From Mangifera indica (lineage: Eukaryota > Streptophyta > Magnoliopsida > Sapindales > Anacardiaceae): a DNA stretch of 64,000 nucleotides. The translations under genes and the position numbers were made by a program. A model generated the notes under the pieces. It did not search any database and was not told where the DNA came from. It saw nothing but the letters and a program-made list of their open reading frames with translations. The DNA lies in NCBI RefSeq assembly GCF_011075055.1, contig NC_058147.1, positions 1,984,001-2,048,000 of the forward strand, in the 5' to 3' direction. The stretch's first letter is position 1. Each line of letters opens with the position of its first letter. Positions 14,901 through 25,909 of this stretch are shown piece by piece.

Positions 14901-15203
14901 ATGAAGTTCCTCATGAGAGATGCCCAAATTAAACTCTCCAAAGCCACCGAATATCTTTGAATAATCAAGTTTCGAGCTGTTAACATCAACCGAAATCTTT
15001 CTCTCGTTCAACTCCGGAACATCAAGAATAGGAATCGAACATCCACCAGAGCCACCAAATATCTCACCGTAATCTTCTTCAACAGGCGAAACATCCTTTC
15101 TTTGACCGCTAAAAACGCCGTCGTATACACTCTGTCCACTAAAGCTAAAGCTATTCGCAAGTTTCTTGGACAAAATCGGAGAGGAGACTTTCTGATACTC
15201 CAT
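8955..15203 (-). CDS. Auxilin-like J-domain protein (clathrin uncoating)
   Basis: Auxilins recruit Hsp70 through a C-terminal J domain to strip clathrin from vesicles. The eight exons in transcript order are 15203-14860, 14212-11089, 11005-10939, 10822-10725, 10640-10575, 10480-10391, 9829-9653 and 8990-8955, and all phases agree, giving 1333 residues. The N-terminus carries two DY(G/S)xIFGG-type motifs (DYGEIFGG and DYSKIFGG), typical of plant auxilin-like proteins. One 3.1 kb exon encodes a long Glu/Lys-rich region, then a coiled coil of Arg/Glu/Ala repeats (AVERAxAEARxRA). The C-terminus has [28 protein letters not shown] and a J domain with HPD at about 1297-1299, ending [11 protein letters not shown]. 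The last exon encodes only 11 residues, so automatic models could miss it. The size and layout fit the large AUXILIN-LIKE1 group, but I did not settle orthology. Confidence 0.9.
9091..9402. mobile_element. Short TIR element in the last intron of the auxilin-like gene
   Basis: The left end AGGTGTGGTTTTGATC faces an inverted right end AAGGGTGAATTTGATCTGAG. The interior has the family's CAATATCACTGATAGGAC / CAATATTATTGAATAG words. It lies in the intron between exons 9829-9653 and 8990-8955, in a position where it does not touch the splice sites. Confidence 0.5.
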
Positions 15204-17170
15204 TTCTGTTTTATTTTTATTTTTTCAATCTGATTTTCTTAATCTTCCCCTTCTTCTCTCTTTATGTGCTCCTCCGGCTGCAAAGTCAGGAGGAGAAGAG
15301 AAGACCGAGAAGATGAGAGATAAATATAAATATTATATTATATATTTATATTATTAGTACATAATAGATGTCAGTGTAACCTACTAGGTGGTGACTAAAT
15401 CGGCGATTTGTCTACGTTGACGCTTGTCCCAAAAAGATCGCCGATGACAGACTAGCTCACAGAGAAAGGATGACCGCCAAAGCCGGTAGGACTAGGGTAG
15501 GAGCTTGGCTCGAAAAAAAAACAAAAAACAAGAAAAAAGCTACTCTGCTGTCGTTTATCCCGAATGCTTCTCCTCTTTGTTTAGGCTGTCACCAATCATA
15601 GATGCCAGTATGACAGTCTAATGAGGATATTTTCGGTATTCTAGTCAAAAGTAAAGGATTCTTTAGGAAATTGAAGTTGATGTGATGGGGGCAGTTTCCG
15701 TTTTGAAGCACACGGCTAATTATTCAGCTTGATATAGTTGTAGCCACCAGCCACACGTGAAATGACTTGGAATAATTATTATTATCATTTTTTTTTAATT
15801 TGAAAATTCAAAAAAAAAAAAGAAGCTAAATCAATAGAGATAAAATTGTAATAATTGTAGAAATGGATATTGAATTCGGAATTTTAATTGTTTAATGTAT
15901 GTGATTTACCCTAAAAACAATAGAATCCCTAAATCAAAAGTTTTATAAAAATATATATATATATATGAGGTCAACTTAGAACTCCTAACTTGTATAATTT
16001 TTTTATTATAAATACAAATTTGAGTTCATATAAGCAAAATTTAAACCCGATAAATTTAAAAAAAAAAATATAATTTATATTGTTTATATAATATAACACA
16101 ATATAATATATTATTTTAGATTGATTAAAATAATGTTAATTTGTTATATATATGAATTACATGTGAGATTATTAAACCCAATATTTTAATAATTAAACTC
16201 AATAGTTTTATATATATTTATGACTCAAGTTTGACCTATGCCCATTTGTTTTGAACCCAATCGAATTAAACTAATTAGTAACTTATCTTAAATCCAGAAA
16301 AGAAGAAAATGCGTGGCCTTGGAATGAGAGGTTACTTTGAATTTCATGTGACATAATATAATATACAAAGATAACATGCATTGCATGGTGGATCATTGTG
16401 ACAATTATTTGATTTTCCAAAGGGGAATAATTTGAAGCCGAATTTTGATCACATGGGATGGGACATAGCTGGAGGTGTAGGGATACACTAAACCAGGGGG
16501 AACTCTGTCCCCACCCAGGATAGACAGGTAGTTGAACTCACTAATTTTGATTGTCAACCATCATTGCTCATGTGGTCCTAAATTTGTTATCATGCTATTT
16601 TGGTAAAATCACTTCGCTGGCTCCAGTTGTGAATTTTCAATTTTCAAACTGCCATTTTGCTACATGTTAAAAGATGTTCATGGCCATGGGAAAGAAAGGA
16701 TAAGGACGTAATTATGAATAGCTTTTACTCTGTCTCGTCAACCTCTCTCTCTCTCTTCTTCTTCCTCCCACTCTTTCTGTTAAAGTTATGACACCCTTAT
16801 AGTGAATAATATATATTTTATAATACGAAATAATATAAATAAAAGGTTAATATATATTATAAATTATATTAAATTAATATAATATAATAAATATATTTTA
16901 TGATATAATAAATATTTTATAATATAAATTGATATATTTTTTAAAAAAATAATCATATAATAAAGTTAAATATAAAAATTTTTAAAATTTTAAAGGTGTT
17001 TGTGATATTTTTTTAATATATTGATGTGTTAGTTATAATTTTTTATAATTTTATTTTTTTTAAAATGTATCATATATACAATATATGATATAAAAAATTG
17101 TATTTTGAATACACGATTCGATTATTATACTTTTTATATACATTTAATATATGTTGGTCAGAACATTTCG
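15204..17170. other. Non-coding spacer upstream of the auxilin-like gene
   Basis: The first few hundred bases are the promoter and leader of the minus-strand auxilin-like gene, with pyrimidine-rich stretches. The remainder is AT-rich with simple repeats, such as an AT run near 15949-15966 and a CT/CTT run near 16745-16770. I see no gene. Confidence 0.45.
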
Positions 17171-17272
17171 TAAAGGTTGAATCCAAATAAAGATTAGTTC
17201 AAGTTTGATTAAATTGATGAACAACATCATTGAAGAGAGATTGATAGTATTATTTGATTACAGTCGGACTAT

Positions 17273-18221
17273 GACTAAAGAACTTATTCCCATTCAAAGG
17301 TTGATTCTTTCTTAAGTTCTCATCATTTGACTTTAAAAAACTTTTTTATTTATCTATAGATAGTTAAAATTTATTAAATTTGTTATTTTTAAAATTTTAT
17401 CTTATTTTCCTTTCCTAAACCCTAAAAAGTAACAATTTCCTTTTAGGTTAAATTTTAAAAAACAACGTTTTTCTCCCCTAGGGTTTACTTTTCAATCTCC
17501 GACACTCCTCAAATGGTCTCTCCCTTTTGACACATTTTTTTCTCTGATGGTCTCTCTCTACTCATCTCTCCCTCCTTCGGCCCAAGGTTGAATCGAGCTC
17601 AAACTTGATTCAATTTGCATATAATAGAGCTCAAGCTTATCAAGCTCTTTGCAGCTAAGCTCGAATTCGGCTCGTTTTGAGCTCGAGTTTTTAATTAGCT
17701 CGTTATTCAAACGACATTGTTTTAATACATATTGATCAAAACGACATCATTTTGTATCAAAATTTTTAACTGGCAAGCTTAACGGGTAAGCTCGAGCTTG
17801 AGCTTGCTTAAAACTAGCTCATTTCAAGTTTGTTCAAGCTTGAAAGAGTTTAGTTTGAATCCAATCCTACTCCGACCGACGTTTCAAGCCAAGAAAGATG
17901 AAACTCTTCGTGTTCATCTTCTCAACTTAAATCACTGGTAAGAGGAAGGAGAGATGGTGAGAGAGAGATCGCCAAAGGAGAAGCCGAAAATTGAAAAGTA
18001 AACCTTATAGAGAAAAATATTGCTTTTTAAATTTTGATCTAAAGAGAAATTGTTATTTTTAAAGGTTTAGAAAGAGAAAATAAAAACCAATTTTAATTTA
18101 TTTTTAATATTATAAATAAAATAATAATTTTATCGTTAAAATTAATAGATTTAATAGTTTATTAATAAAAAATGAAATCTTGTTAAATGATACTTCTTTA
18201 GGTGAAAATAAGTTTCGATAG
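17273..18221. mobile_element. MULE-like foldback element C
   Basis: The left end GACTAAAGAACTTATTCCC is answered by an inverted right end CTATCGAAACTTATTTTCACC. Long inner segments such as TTTTCAATCTCCG / CGAAAATTGAAAAG also pair. The flanking 9-mers are TCGGACTAT (17264-17272) and TCAGACTAT (18222-18230), an 8/9 match. It lies inside one short TIR element and contains another (17584-17869). Confidence 0.65.
17584..17869. mobile_element. Short TIR element nested in foldback element C
   Basis: The left end AAGGTTGAATCGAGCTC and the inverted right end GTAGGATTGGATTCAAAC bound an interior made of GAGCTCGAGCTTGAGC-type words and two AACGAC(A)T(T/C)GTTTT-like motifs. It occupies the centre of element C, where other family members carry their GC-richer loop. 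Confidence 0.5.
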
Positions 18222-19046
18222 TCAGACTATCAAACTAAAATTTTGATCCGAATTTAACTTGTCCAAAGTAGATATAGATTTGGATCAGATAAGTCAACCA
18301 ATAATACTAATATCATTATTTCAGATTACAGGTTGGTTGATTTGGACCCACGATATTATGACTGCTTTCCTTTTCATGTTTTTCCTCGTCTCTTTCTTCA
18401 CAATAATGTAACGGTAACCTTTAACTAAATCAATGCATCAGGATGTCAACATCCTTTAACTGCATTTATTCTGTTTCTTTCCTTTAACTCCGTCTAAATT
18501 ATATAATAAGAGACGTTAATGCAGGATTTCCACCCTCACAAGTTAGTGTTTCAGTGTGAGATTTATGATTTTTCTTTTTAAGGGTTTCATATATACATAT
18601 CTTGAGAGTTGTACAATTATGCAATGTTAGAAATTTTCATGATATTAATAACATTAATTAGAATTTTAATTTATTAACGATGGGTAGTAGTTTAATTTAT
18701 TTATAAGTTTAATGTGATTAATAAAATAAATTCAATAAAGATAAATTATTTTATATATAACGATTTAGTATAAGTTTTTAAAGTATTAAGTCTTTGATGA
18801 GATCCAATAATCTCTTATATATTTGCTAGATCATTTTTTTGAAACATTAACACAACTTTATCCTTTGAAATATCATACAAGATATTTCGGAGAAGTAAGA
18901 CCAACCACTACATTCAAACAACAATTTTCAAATGATTTCTAAGAGTCCTCCATCTTTGAAAAGATGACTCATTTAGCTTTTATATAACTTTACTTTAATT
19001 TTGTACTTGTATTAAATTGTGTATCAAGTATTACATGCAATGCAAC

Positions 19047-19252
19047 TAGGGGTTGAAACGAGCTGAGTCAAGTCTGAACAGGGTCTGACTTGTTTTGGAT
19101 TGGACTCTGTTTGGGTTCGATTCAGGTTTGCCTAGCTCACTCAATCACTTGTTTGTGATCAAATTTGTATTTGTTGTTTCGGGCTCGTATTTGAGCTCGT
19201 CTAAGCTAAGCTTGTTTCGAGCTTGAATTAACTCATTTTGAATCCAGACCTA
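19047..19252. mobile_element. Short TIR element (second family)
   Basis: The ends are TAGGGGTTGAAACGAGC and, inverted on the right, TAGGTCTGGATTCAAAATG. The interior is repeated GAGCTCG / AAGCTTG words. No coding capacity is seen. Confidence 0.5.
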
Positions 19253-19285
19253 TCTTTGAGTAAGGTTGAAAACGACGTCGTTTGC

Positions 19286-19475
19286 TAAGGGTTCAAGCGA
19301 GCTGTGCTTGGTTGGCAAGTCGAGCGAGCCAAGTATGGCTTTAATTTGAATTCAGACTCAAGTTCGTTTTTGGTTTTACTTCCAAGCTTATACTTAGGTT
19401 TATGTTTGTTATCTCGGGCTTATTTAAGCTAAACTTATTTAGAATTTAAATAAACTCACTTCGAATCTAACTTTA
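19286..19475. mobile_element. Short TIR element (second family), adjacent copy
   Basis: The left end TAAGGGTTCAAGCGAGC and the inverted right end TAAAGTTAGATTCGAAG follow the previous copy by about 30 bp. The two may derive from a local duplication or from independent insertions. Confidence 0.4.
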
Positions 19476-21035
19476 AGTACAACCTTTTAATTATTTACTG
19501 ATGAATCTAATAAAGTAAGATGTGATCCCAGGAGACTAGCTTTTTTGTGCATCAATTAGATCGCTTTGATCTAAATGCAAGATATATTTATGGTGAATCC
19601 AAAATTATTCAAGACCCAAAGCATAAAGCAGGAGCCGATTTGTATTTCTGCTTTTTTGTCTTCCTTTAGCAGTTCCTTTTGGCAAAGCGAAATGACTACC
19701 AACTCAGCCCCGAGGAGCTTTTGAAAGTTTACCCTTTCTTCTTCTTCTTGCTAAAATCTTGTCGTGTTAGTTAGTGACATTTGAACCAAACATATGCTGG
19801 CATTTACTTTACATCATGTGCACATCAAGAGCAACACCATTGTCGTTTCGTATGAGCTCGTTTGTTTCTCCCTTCTTTTCATGTTTAAATGAATTACCTG
19901 GTTGAACAGGAACTTCACATTAAGGGAATGTACAGTTTTATTGGGTCCAAATATCCCATCTACAAGGAAGCCAAACTCATTAATGGTCGTTGGACTATTA
20001 CTCGATATTGTATTTCAATTTGGATTGAACCTTGTCTCGATTTGATCAATAAATCAACTAGTCTAATTTATTAATAGAAGAAATATCGATATAATATCAT
20101 TAAAATTATATCTATTAAATGTATTTATCAGACAATATTCAATAATAAGTATTTTTAAATCTATAGTATATCTGTCTAGTCATATAAAAGAAGATTAAAA
20201 TGAAAATTCATGATCAAGGCATACTTTATAGTTACGATTGAAAAAAAACGGTTAAAATAAGTTTTGCTTTTAATATAGACTAATACGATACGATTAACTA
20301 ATTTGATTTAAATTTTAAAATATGTTATTTATAAATTATAACTATATTTAAAAATTGGGTCAAACTAACCAATTAAATCCATACCAGCTAACTAATCTGG
20401 TACGAGTGAGAGGTCTAATAACATAAAAAATTAGACCGTTTTGACCTACAATACAACCGTTTAAACCACGTTGGTCAGAGGGTATGCTGACATGCAAATT
20501 TATTTTAGTCTCAACATTTGATGGGTATGGACAGCACCTCAAATCACAAATTTTACTGATGGTAAATTATCAGTAAATATGTATTTATACAATATTATTT
20601 TTCTGATTTGACTGTCCATTCATCCAATCGAATCGGGTAAAAACCCTGATTGAGCCTTTGAGCAAGTCAAGCTAACAGACTTAACTTGTTAGCCAGCCCT
20701 CAGATTAATGAGGCTTACTAATTGGCAATATGGCCCAGTGGAAGTGGAGGCCAAGTAGCCCAATGAAGTTGTGGAATTATTCATGGGCTGAAAAGTGGCT
20801 CAATTACATTAGCTATGGCCCAGCTCGAAAAATAAGTTACTATTGGGCGTAGCAAATTTAGCCGAAATTGATTTGAATCCATTCAAATCGAATTCGAATA
20901 ATGGTTAATTTAGCTCGAATACAGAATAACAAACTCTAATTGGATCAAACAAAGAGCAGTAATATAGAAAAGAAGATGCATTATCAGCTTTGATACGATG
21001 ACACTAACAAATTCTTGAGCTCAAGTTTAACACAA

Positions 21036-21839
21036 GGCCAAAGGATATTTTCCACCCAAATTATCCAAAATTACATTTATAAAGTTTGAAAAATATGAAA
21101 TCTCATCTATTGATCAATTGAGATTAAATTTTTTTATTAGAAATAGAGGTAAAATCATTATTTTACTAATAATATTAAAAAAATATAAAATTTATTATCT
21201 TTTTCTCTTATAAATTTTAAAAACTAATATTTTACCCCTATAAAGTTTTTTAACTTTAAAAAGTCGTATTTTTCCACCACAACCTTAGATTTTTTTTCTT
21301 CCCTCTTACCACTTTCTCCAATGATCTAGAAAGGTCTCTTCATCATTGTCAGAGAATACATTCAAGATCTCTTCGTTGACGAAGAGATATGGTAAAGAGA
21401 TTCCAGTTCTCTTCGTCGATGAAGAGATCTGGAATCTGTTCGATCAGATCTTATTAGATTTTTTCATCACTAATAAAAAGATCAGTTCTAGATTTATTTA
21501 CATGTCCTGATCAATGGTTTAGGATAGAGAAAAAAGGTCGTCAGTAGCGAAAATGGTGGTCAAAGAGATGAAAAAAAAATTAGGAGAAAAATGTAACTTT
21601 TTAAAGTTAAAAAACTTTAGGTAGGGATAAAATTGTTAATTTTTAAAATTTAGGGGAGAAAATTAATAAATTTTATATTTTTATAGTAAAAAGAAGATTT
21701 TGTCTTTACCTCTAACAAAAAATTTTAAACAAAAAATTTTAATGGTAATTACATTATGGGTGAGACTTCAAAATTTTCAAACTTGTGGGTGTGACTTTGA
21801 AATCGCACCTAAACTTGGGTAGACAAACGTCCTTTGGCC
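21036..21839. mobile_element. MULE-like foldback element D in the PAF1 promoter region
   Basis: Both ends are GGCC (21036 and 21836-21839). The left terminal sequence GGCCAAAGGATATTTTCC is inverted on the right (GGACGTTTGTC side). The flanking 9-mers are TTAACACAA (21027-21035) and TTAACAAAA (21840-21848), an 8/9 match, as expected for a Mutator-type target duplication. The arms pair over most of their length. The centre carries CTTCGTTGACGAAGAG and CTTCGTCGATGAAGAG palindromes. The right end is about 236 bp from the PAF1 start codon. Confidence 0.75.
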
Positions 21840-22075
21840 TTAACAAAATTTTCTGTCCAAATTTAACTTATTCAATCCCTATGACGCTTAATTTTACCGC
21901 ACTCACTCTTCCAGTAAGTGGTAAGTAACCACAGTAAAAATTGCAATACATTGTCTCTGGCTTGAAGAGAAAGAAAACCCTTTTTAAATCCCTCCAGTGC
22001 CTTTTCCTTCTGTCTCAAAAAGCTAAGTGATTTAGCTCAAACTTCCTATCAATTCATTGTTCAGGAACCCTAAAA

Positions 22076-24458
22076 ATGTTCAGGAACCAGTACGACACGG
22101 ACGTTACTACATGGAGCCCTGCTGGGCGATTATTTCAGGTGGAGTACGCGATGGAGGCGGTCAAGCAAGGCTCCGCTGCAATAGGCCTCCGATCCAAGAC
22201 TCACGTCGTCTTGGGATGTGTCAACAAGGCTAACTCCGAGCTCTCATCTCACCAAAAGAAAATCTTTAAGGTTGATGATCACATCGGCGTTGCAATCGCC
22301 GGTTTAACCGCCGACGGTCGTGTTCTCTCTCGCTACATGCGATCCGAGTGTATTAACTACGGTTTCACTTACGAATCTCCGCTCCCAGTGGGACGCCTCG
22401 TTGTCCAGCTGGCTGACAAGGCTCAGGTCTCTCACATTCAAGCCCTAACTCTTTTAAGCTATTGTGAATTTCGGTATTTGATTATTTTTCCTTTGTAATT
22501 TAGGCCCAATTAGATATTTAGAGGTTTGGATTCTATGGCTTCATGTTGCCAGGTTTTAAGATGCCATTTTTAACTGGTCATTACACTTGAAATTCAAGGT
22601 TTTGAAATCCAAGTGCAGTCTTCGTGGGTTAAACTGGTATTGGCGATAGATTATTACCATAGGGGAGAAATGACGTTGATATATAATGTTTTTGTCTGGA
22701 TGGGTGTTTGTGGAAGGTGTGTGCGTGAAACTGGTGAATATACTACTTTGTCATTTCTGATATTTACTATATCATTTTATATGGTTAAATGTGGCAATGT
22801 GCTTTTACATAGCTTTTCTTTCAAAAATTTGAATTCTTTTCCTAACCAAGTTATAGGTTCAAATTCCATCAACATAATAATGTTTTATGCCAATTGAATT
22901 TGTGACTGCATCTATTGCACCTGCAGTTAAAGCTGCACTCACATTAAATGATATAGATATGTCACATTACTTGGAGATACAAATTTAGGATACTTTTTAT
23001 ATGTAGCATTGCTTTAGTTTCAAAATTATGATGCTAGCTGAGTTTGAAAATTAGGATACTTTGTACATGTATTATTTGAGAGCTTTGATGTGTCTAAGAG
23101 AAACTTTTGTTTTAAGTTCAAGTCAGTTAACATCTGTCATCAACTTGAGTTGCTTGTAATGATATCTCATACTATTTAATGCAGAATTTGAATATTTTAC
23201 TTAGAAATTCTTGAGAGTTTCTTGTAGGGGTAATTCAGACGCTGCATTATGTACTTTGATCTGCCTTACACCATGAGTTATAGTGTTTAAAACATTTTGT
23301 TAGAGATTAACAGTAGTAAGTTCTGATTTTGAAGAGTCATGCTCGATAGTATTGGATTATTTGGATATGTACTTGGTTCTTCTTGTATTAGTATGTGGTC
23401 ACCTGAAGATAATAACCTTCTATTTAAATCTTATTTCAAGTCTCTACAACTATTCCCAAAAAAAATGTATACATGTATAGTATATATATTAAGCTTCATC
23501 TTTTAGATGTTTCTAATGGAAGTCCCAAAATGATGCGACTGGCTCTCTTTGAAATAATGGTAATATTAGTTAGTTCATATATTTTATCCAGTCTCAATGA
23601 TAGTAATTTATCTTGGGTTTTTTTCTGGTTTAGATGAGATGCAGTTTTGAAAAAATTTTATTTCAATTTAATGGGTGATTCTGACATTTCTCCAAATGTT
23701 GCTAGATTGTTGATCTAACTGGGTTTTTCGGAACTGTATGGGTTATTTATTGACCAGTTTTGTATGACACAAAATTGTTATATTGCTTTTAATCAGTTGC
23801 TTAATGGATGCCAAATTCTATTGGGGTCTGATAAACATTGTTCTTTGGACTTTGACTCAATTACTTAATCATCACTGTGTCTCTATGTCCATTAAAAGGA
23901 TTGTGAAGAAGCAGCAACTTACCATCTATGAATTTTTCTCAGTCTCGTACTTATCTGTAGTTGTAATGTGTATTTGGGTGGCAGGTCTGTACCCAACGCT
24001 CCTGGAAACGGCCATATGGTGTTGGCCTTCTGGTAGGCGGCTTGGATGAGTCTGGAGCCCACCTTTACTACAACTGTCCAAGTGGGAACTACTTTGAATA
24101 TCAGGCATTTGCCATTGGGTCCCGCTCTCAAGCTGCCAAGACATACATGGAACGGAGGTTTCAGAACTTTATGGACTCTTCAAGGGAAGATTTGATCAAG
24201 GATGCTCTCATGGCAATTAGAGAAACCTTGCAAGGAGAAACATTAAAGAGCTCTATTTGCACAATTGCTGTGGTTGGAGTTGGGGAGCCATTCCATATTT
24301 TGGATCAGGAAACTGTACAAAAGTTGATTGATACATTTGAGATTGCTGGAAGGGATGAGGATCCTGCTGGAGCTCCAGAGACTGCTGCAGAAGAAGGTGG
24401 TGCTGCAGCTGACCAGGGTGCTACCGCAGATCAGGGTGTGGCTCCAATGGACATTTGA
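22076..24458 (+). CDS. PAF1: 20S proteasome subunit alpha type-1 (PAF)
   Basis: This is an alpha-ring subunit of the 20S core of the 26S proteasome, acting in cytosol and nucleus. The two exons 22076-22426 and 23985-24458 encode 274 residues, the usual length. The N-terminal signature [20 protein letters not shown] is at about 5-24, followed by [16 protein letters not shown]. The junction reads [39 protein letters not shown] is the alpha-1 block, and the tail is Ala/Glu/Gly-rich, ending APMDI. Alpha subunits lack the catalytic N-terminal Thr, as here. The first intron is unusually long for the gene (1558 bp). The first part of that intron stays open in frame to 22498, which could mislead gene finders. 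The foldback element D sits just upstream. Duplicate paralogues (PAF1/PAF2) exist in Arabidopsis, so the number is nominal. Confidence 0.95.
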
Positions 24459-25909
24459 GGGAGCAAGAATCAGAAGCTGCATTTCTGTCGTTGTTTTTAG
24501 ATGAGGTTTTTAAGCATGTGTTTGCCAAGTTAGGTGGATTATGGATGGCACCATGAAAGACATCATTTGGTTGGAGTTTTAATTTTCTTATTTTCTCTCG
24601 CATGATGCTATTTATCTTACCTCATTTAAAACATTTTAATGCTAGTCTTCAGTGAAGTTCATACACCTTAAGCTAATACTCAAGCTACTCTTTGAACATG
24701 GTATGGTGATGACACATTGGTAATATTTAGTTTTGTGCTGTTTGTAGCATTCTTCTGATTTCTGCAGGGTCAAATTGAGCTAAGTCTGGGGCATTCACTA
24801 GTCCATTAGCAGCTAACCAGTGTTATTAGTTGATTAGAAGTAGTTTTAACTATACATTTGCCTTGTCATTGTCGTTTAAAAAATATACAAAATTTTGTTA
24901 AAACATGATTAATAAAAAGATTTCATTTCAAACTTTGACTTCATCACTAATTATGCAATTCTGGCATAATACGGACCAAAGAATTAGTTTTATAAGATGG
25001 ATTAACGCTAAGGTATTAACAAAATTAAGAATTAGAGAAGCCAAACTGCAGTATTGAATTTTTTGTTCTCCTTTATTTTTGTTTAAATTTCTTTCAAAAT
25101 GGTATATTTGATTTTAATCAAATCCGATCGAGAGCAAGTTTGAGCTTGATTTTATAATACACAATTTGAATTTGTTCAAGTTGGATAAATGGTCTTGCCT
25201 GGGTTACCTATGAGAGATAAATAGTATTAGTAAAAAGATAAACAATATTATTAGAAGGTTGAATTAAGTTACTGGATTGGTGAACAAGCTGATTGTAAAT
25301 TAAGTCAAAACTTTAATTTAAATTCAATTCATACAAACCTAATATAAATTCGGAGCTAAGCCAACACACTCAAATTCACCACTACTTTCAACACTTCTAT
25401 GAATAGCTACGCCAAGACTTAGGGGAGGACGCTCCCAACTTTGTATGCCAGTTCTATTTTTGCAGGGTAGTTGAGTGGACGTTTTGCGCTGGGAGATGAA
25501 CTCGACTGAAATTTTTTCTTTTTTGAGTTTGGGAACATTGGTAAATTTTCACTAGTTCAAGTTGAAATAAATATTAATTTACATCTGCTGTAATAGAGAG
25601 CCTAAATACAACAGATGTTTGGCGATTAGAAAAATCGATAATCCAATCGGCAACTGAGGTTTCTCAGATAAAATTTGACATGGACTACCATGTTATCTTC
25701 ATATGAATGAATATCCCATAGATATTATATCTTCATCGAGAGATGGTGCCATTTGTTCACCGAAATAACTCAACATTGAATATTTGTGTTTCCGTGGAGA
25801 AACTGATGTTAGTTTAACCAGCCCCAAAATGCAACCACAGCTGCCCTTTGGCTTCAAGATGGTAAATAATTATTTTAAAAAAAAAAAAAAAAAACCCTCT
25901 CAATAGATA
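24459..25909. other. Convergent spacer between PAF1 and the pfkB kinase
   Basis: This holds the PAF1 3' untranslated region, a worn short TIR element (about 25110-25386) and the kinase 3' region with a 17-18 base A run at about 25877-25894. No gene is seen. Confidence 0.45.
25110..25386. mobile_element. Worn short TIR element (second family)
   Basis: The interior words (GATAAACAATATTATTAG, GTCAAAACTTTAATTT) match the copies at 9091 and 46086. The right end, inverted, reads AGTAGTGGTGAATTTGAGTG. The left terminus is too diverged to place exactly. Confidence 0.35.

Larger units (their letters stand above)
17172..18290. mobile_element. Outer short TIR element, split by a later insertion
   Basis: The left part 17172-17263 (AAAGGTTGAATCCAAATAAAG onward, then the ACAACATCATTGAAGAG interior) and the right part from 18231 (CAAACTAAAATTTTGATCCG, then TTTGGATC near 18270) read as the two halves of one second-family element. 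They resemble the continuous copy at about 25110-25386. The foldback element 17273-18221 and its target duplication interrupt it. The outer right boundary is approximate. Confidence 0.4.
18291..22075. other. Non-coding spacer upstream of PAF1
   Basis: Besides the annotated transposons this is AT-rich spacer. An open frame at 19889-20074 has no recognisable product. The last 200 bp (about 21870-22075) are the PAF1 promoter and leader. Confidence 0.4.

Noticed and set aside
19889..20074. 61-codon frame in the gene-free block before PAF1
   Set aside because: It is short, has no similarity that I recognise and is surrounded by AT-rich spacer.
22855..22867. GGTTCAAATTCC, resembling a tRNA/SINE B box, in the PAF1 intron
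   Set aside because: No matching A box or cloverleaf could be drawn from the flanking bases and there is no SINE-like tail.
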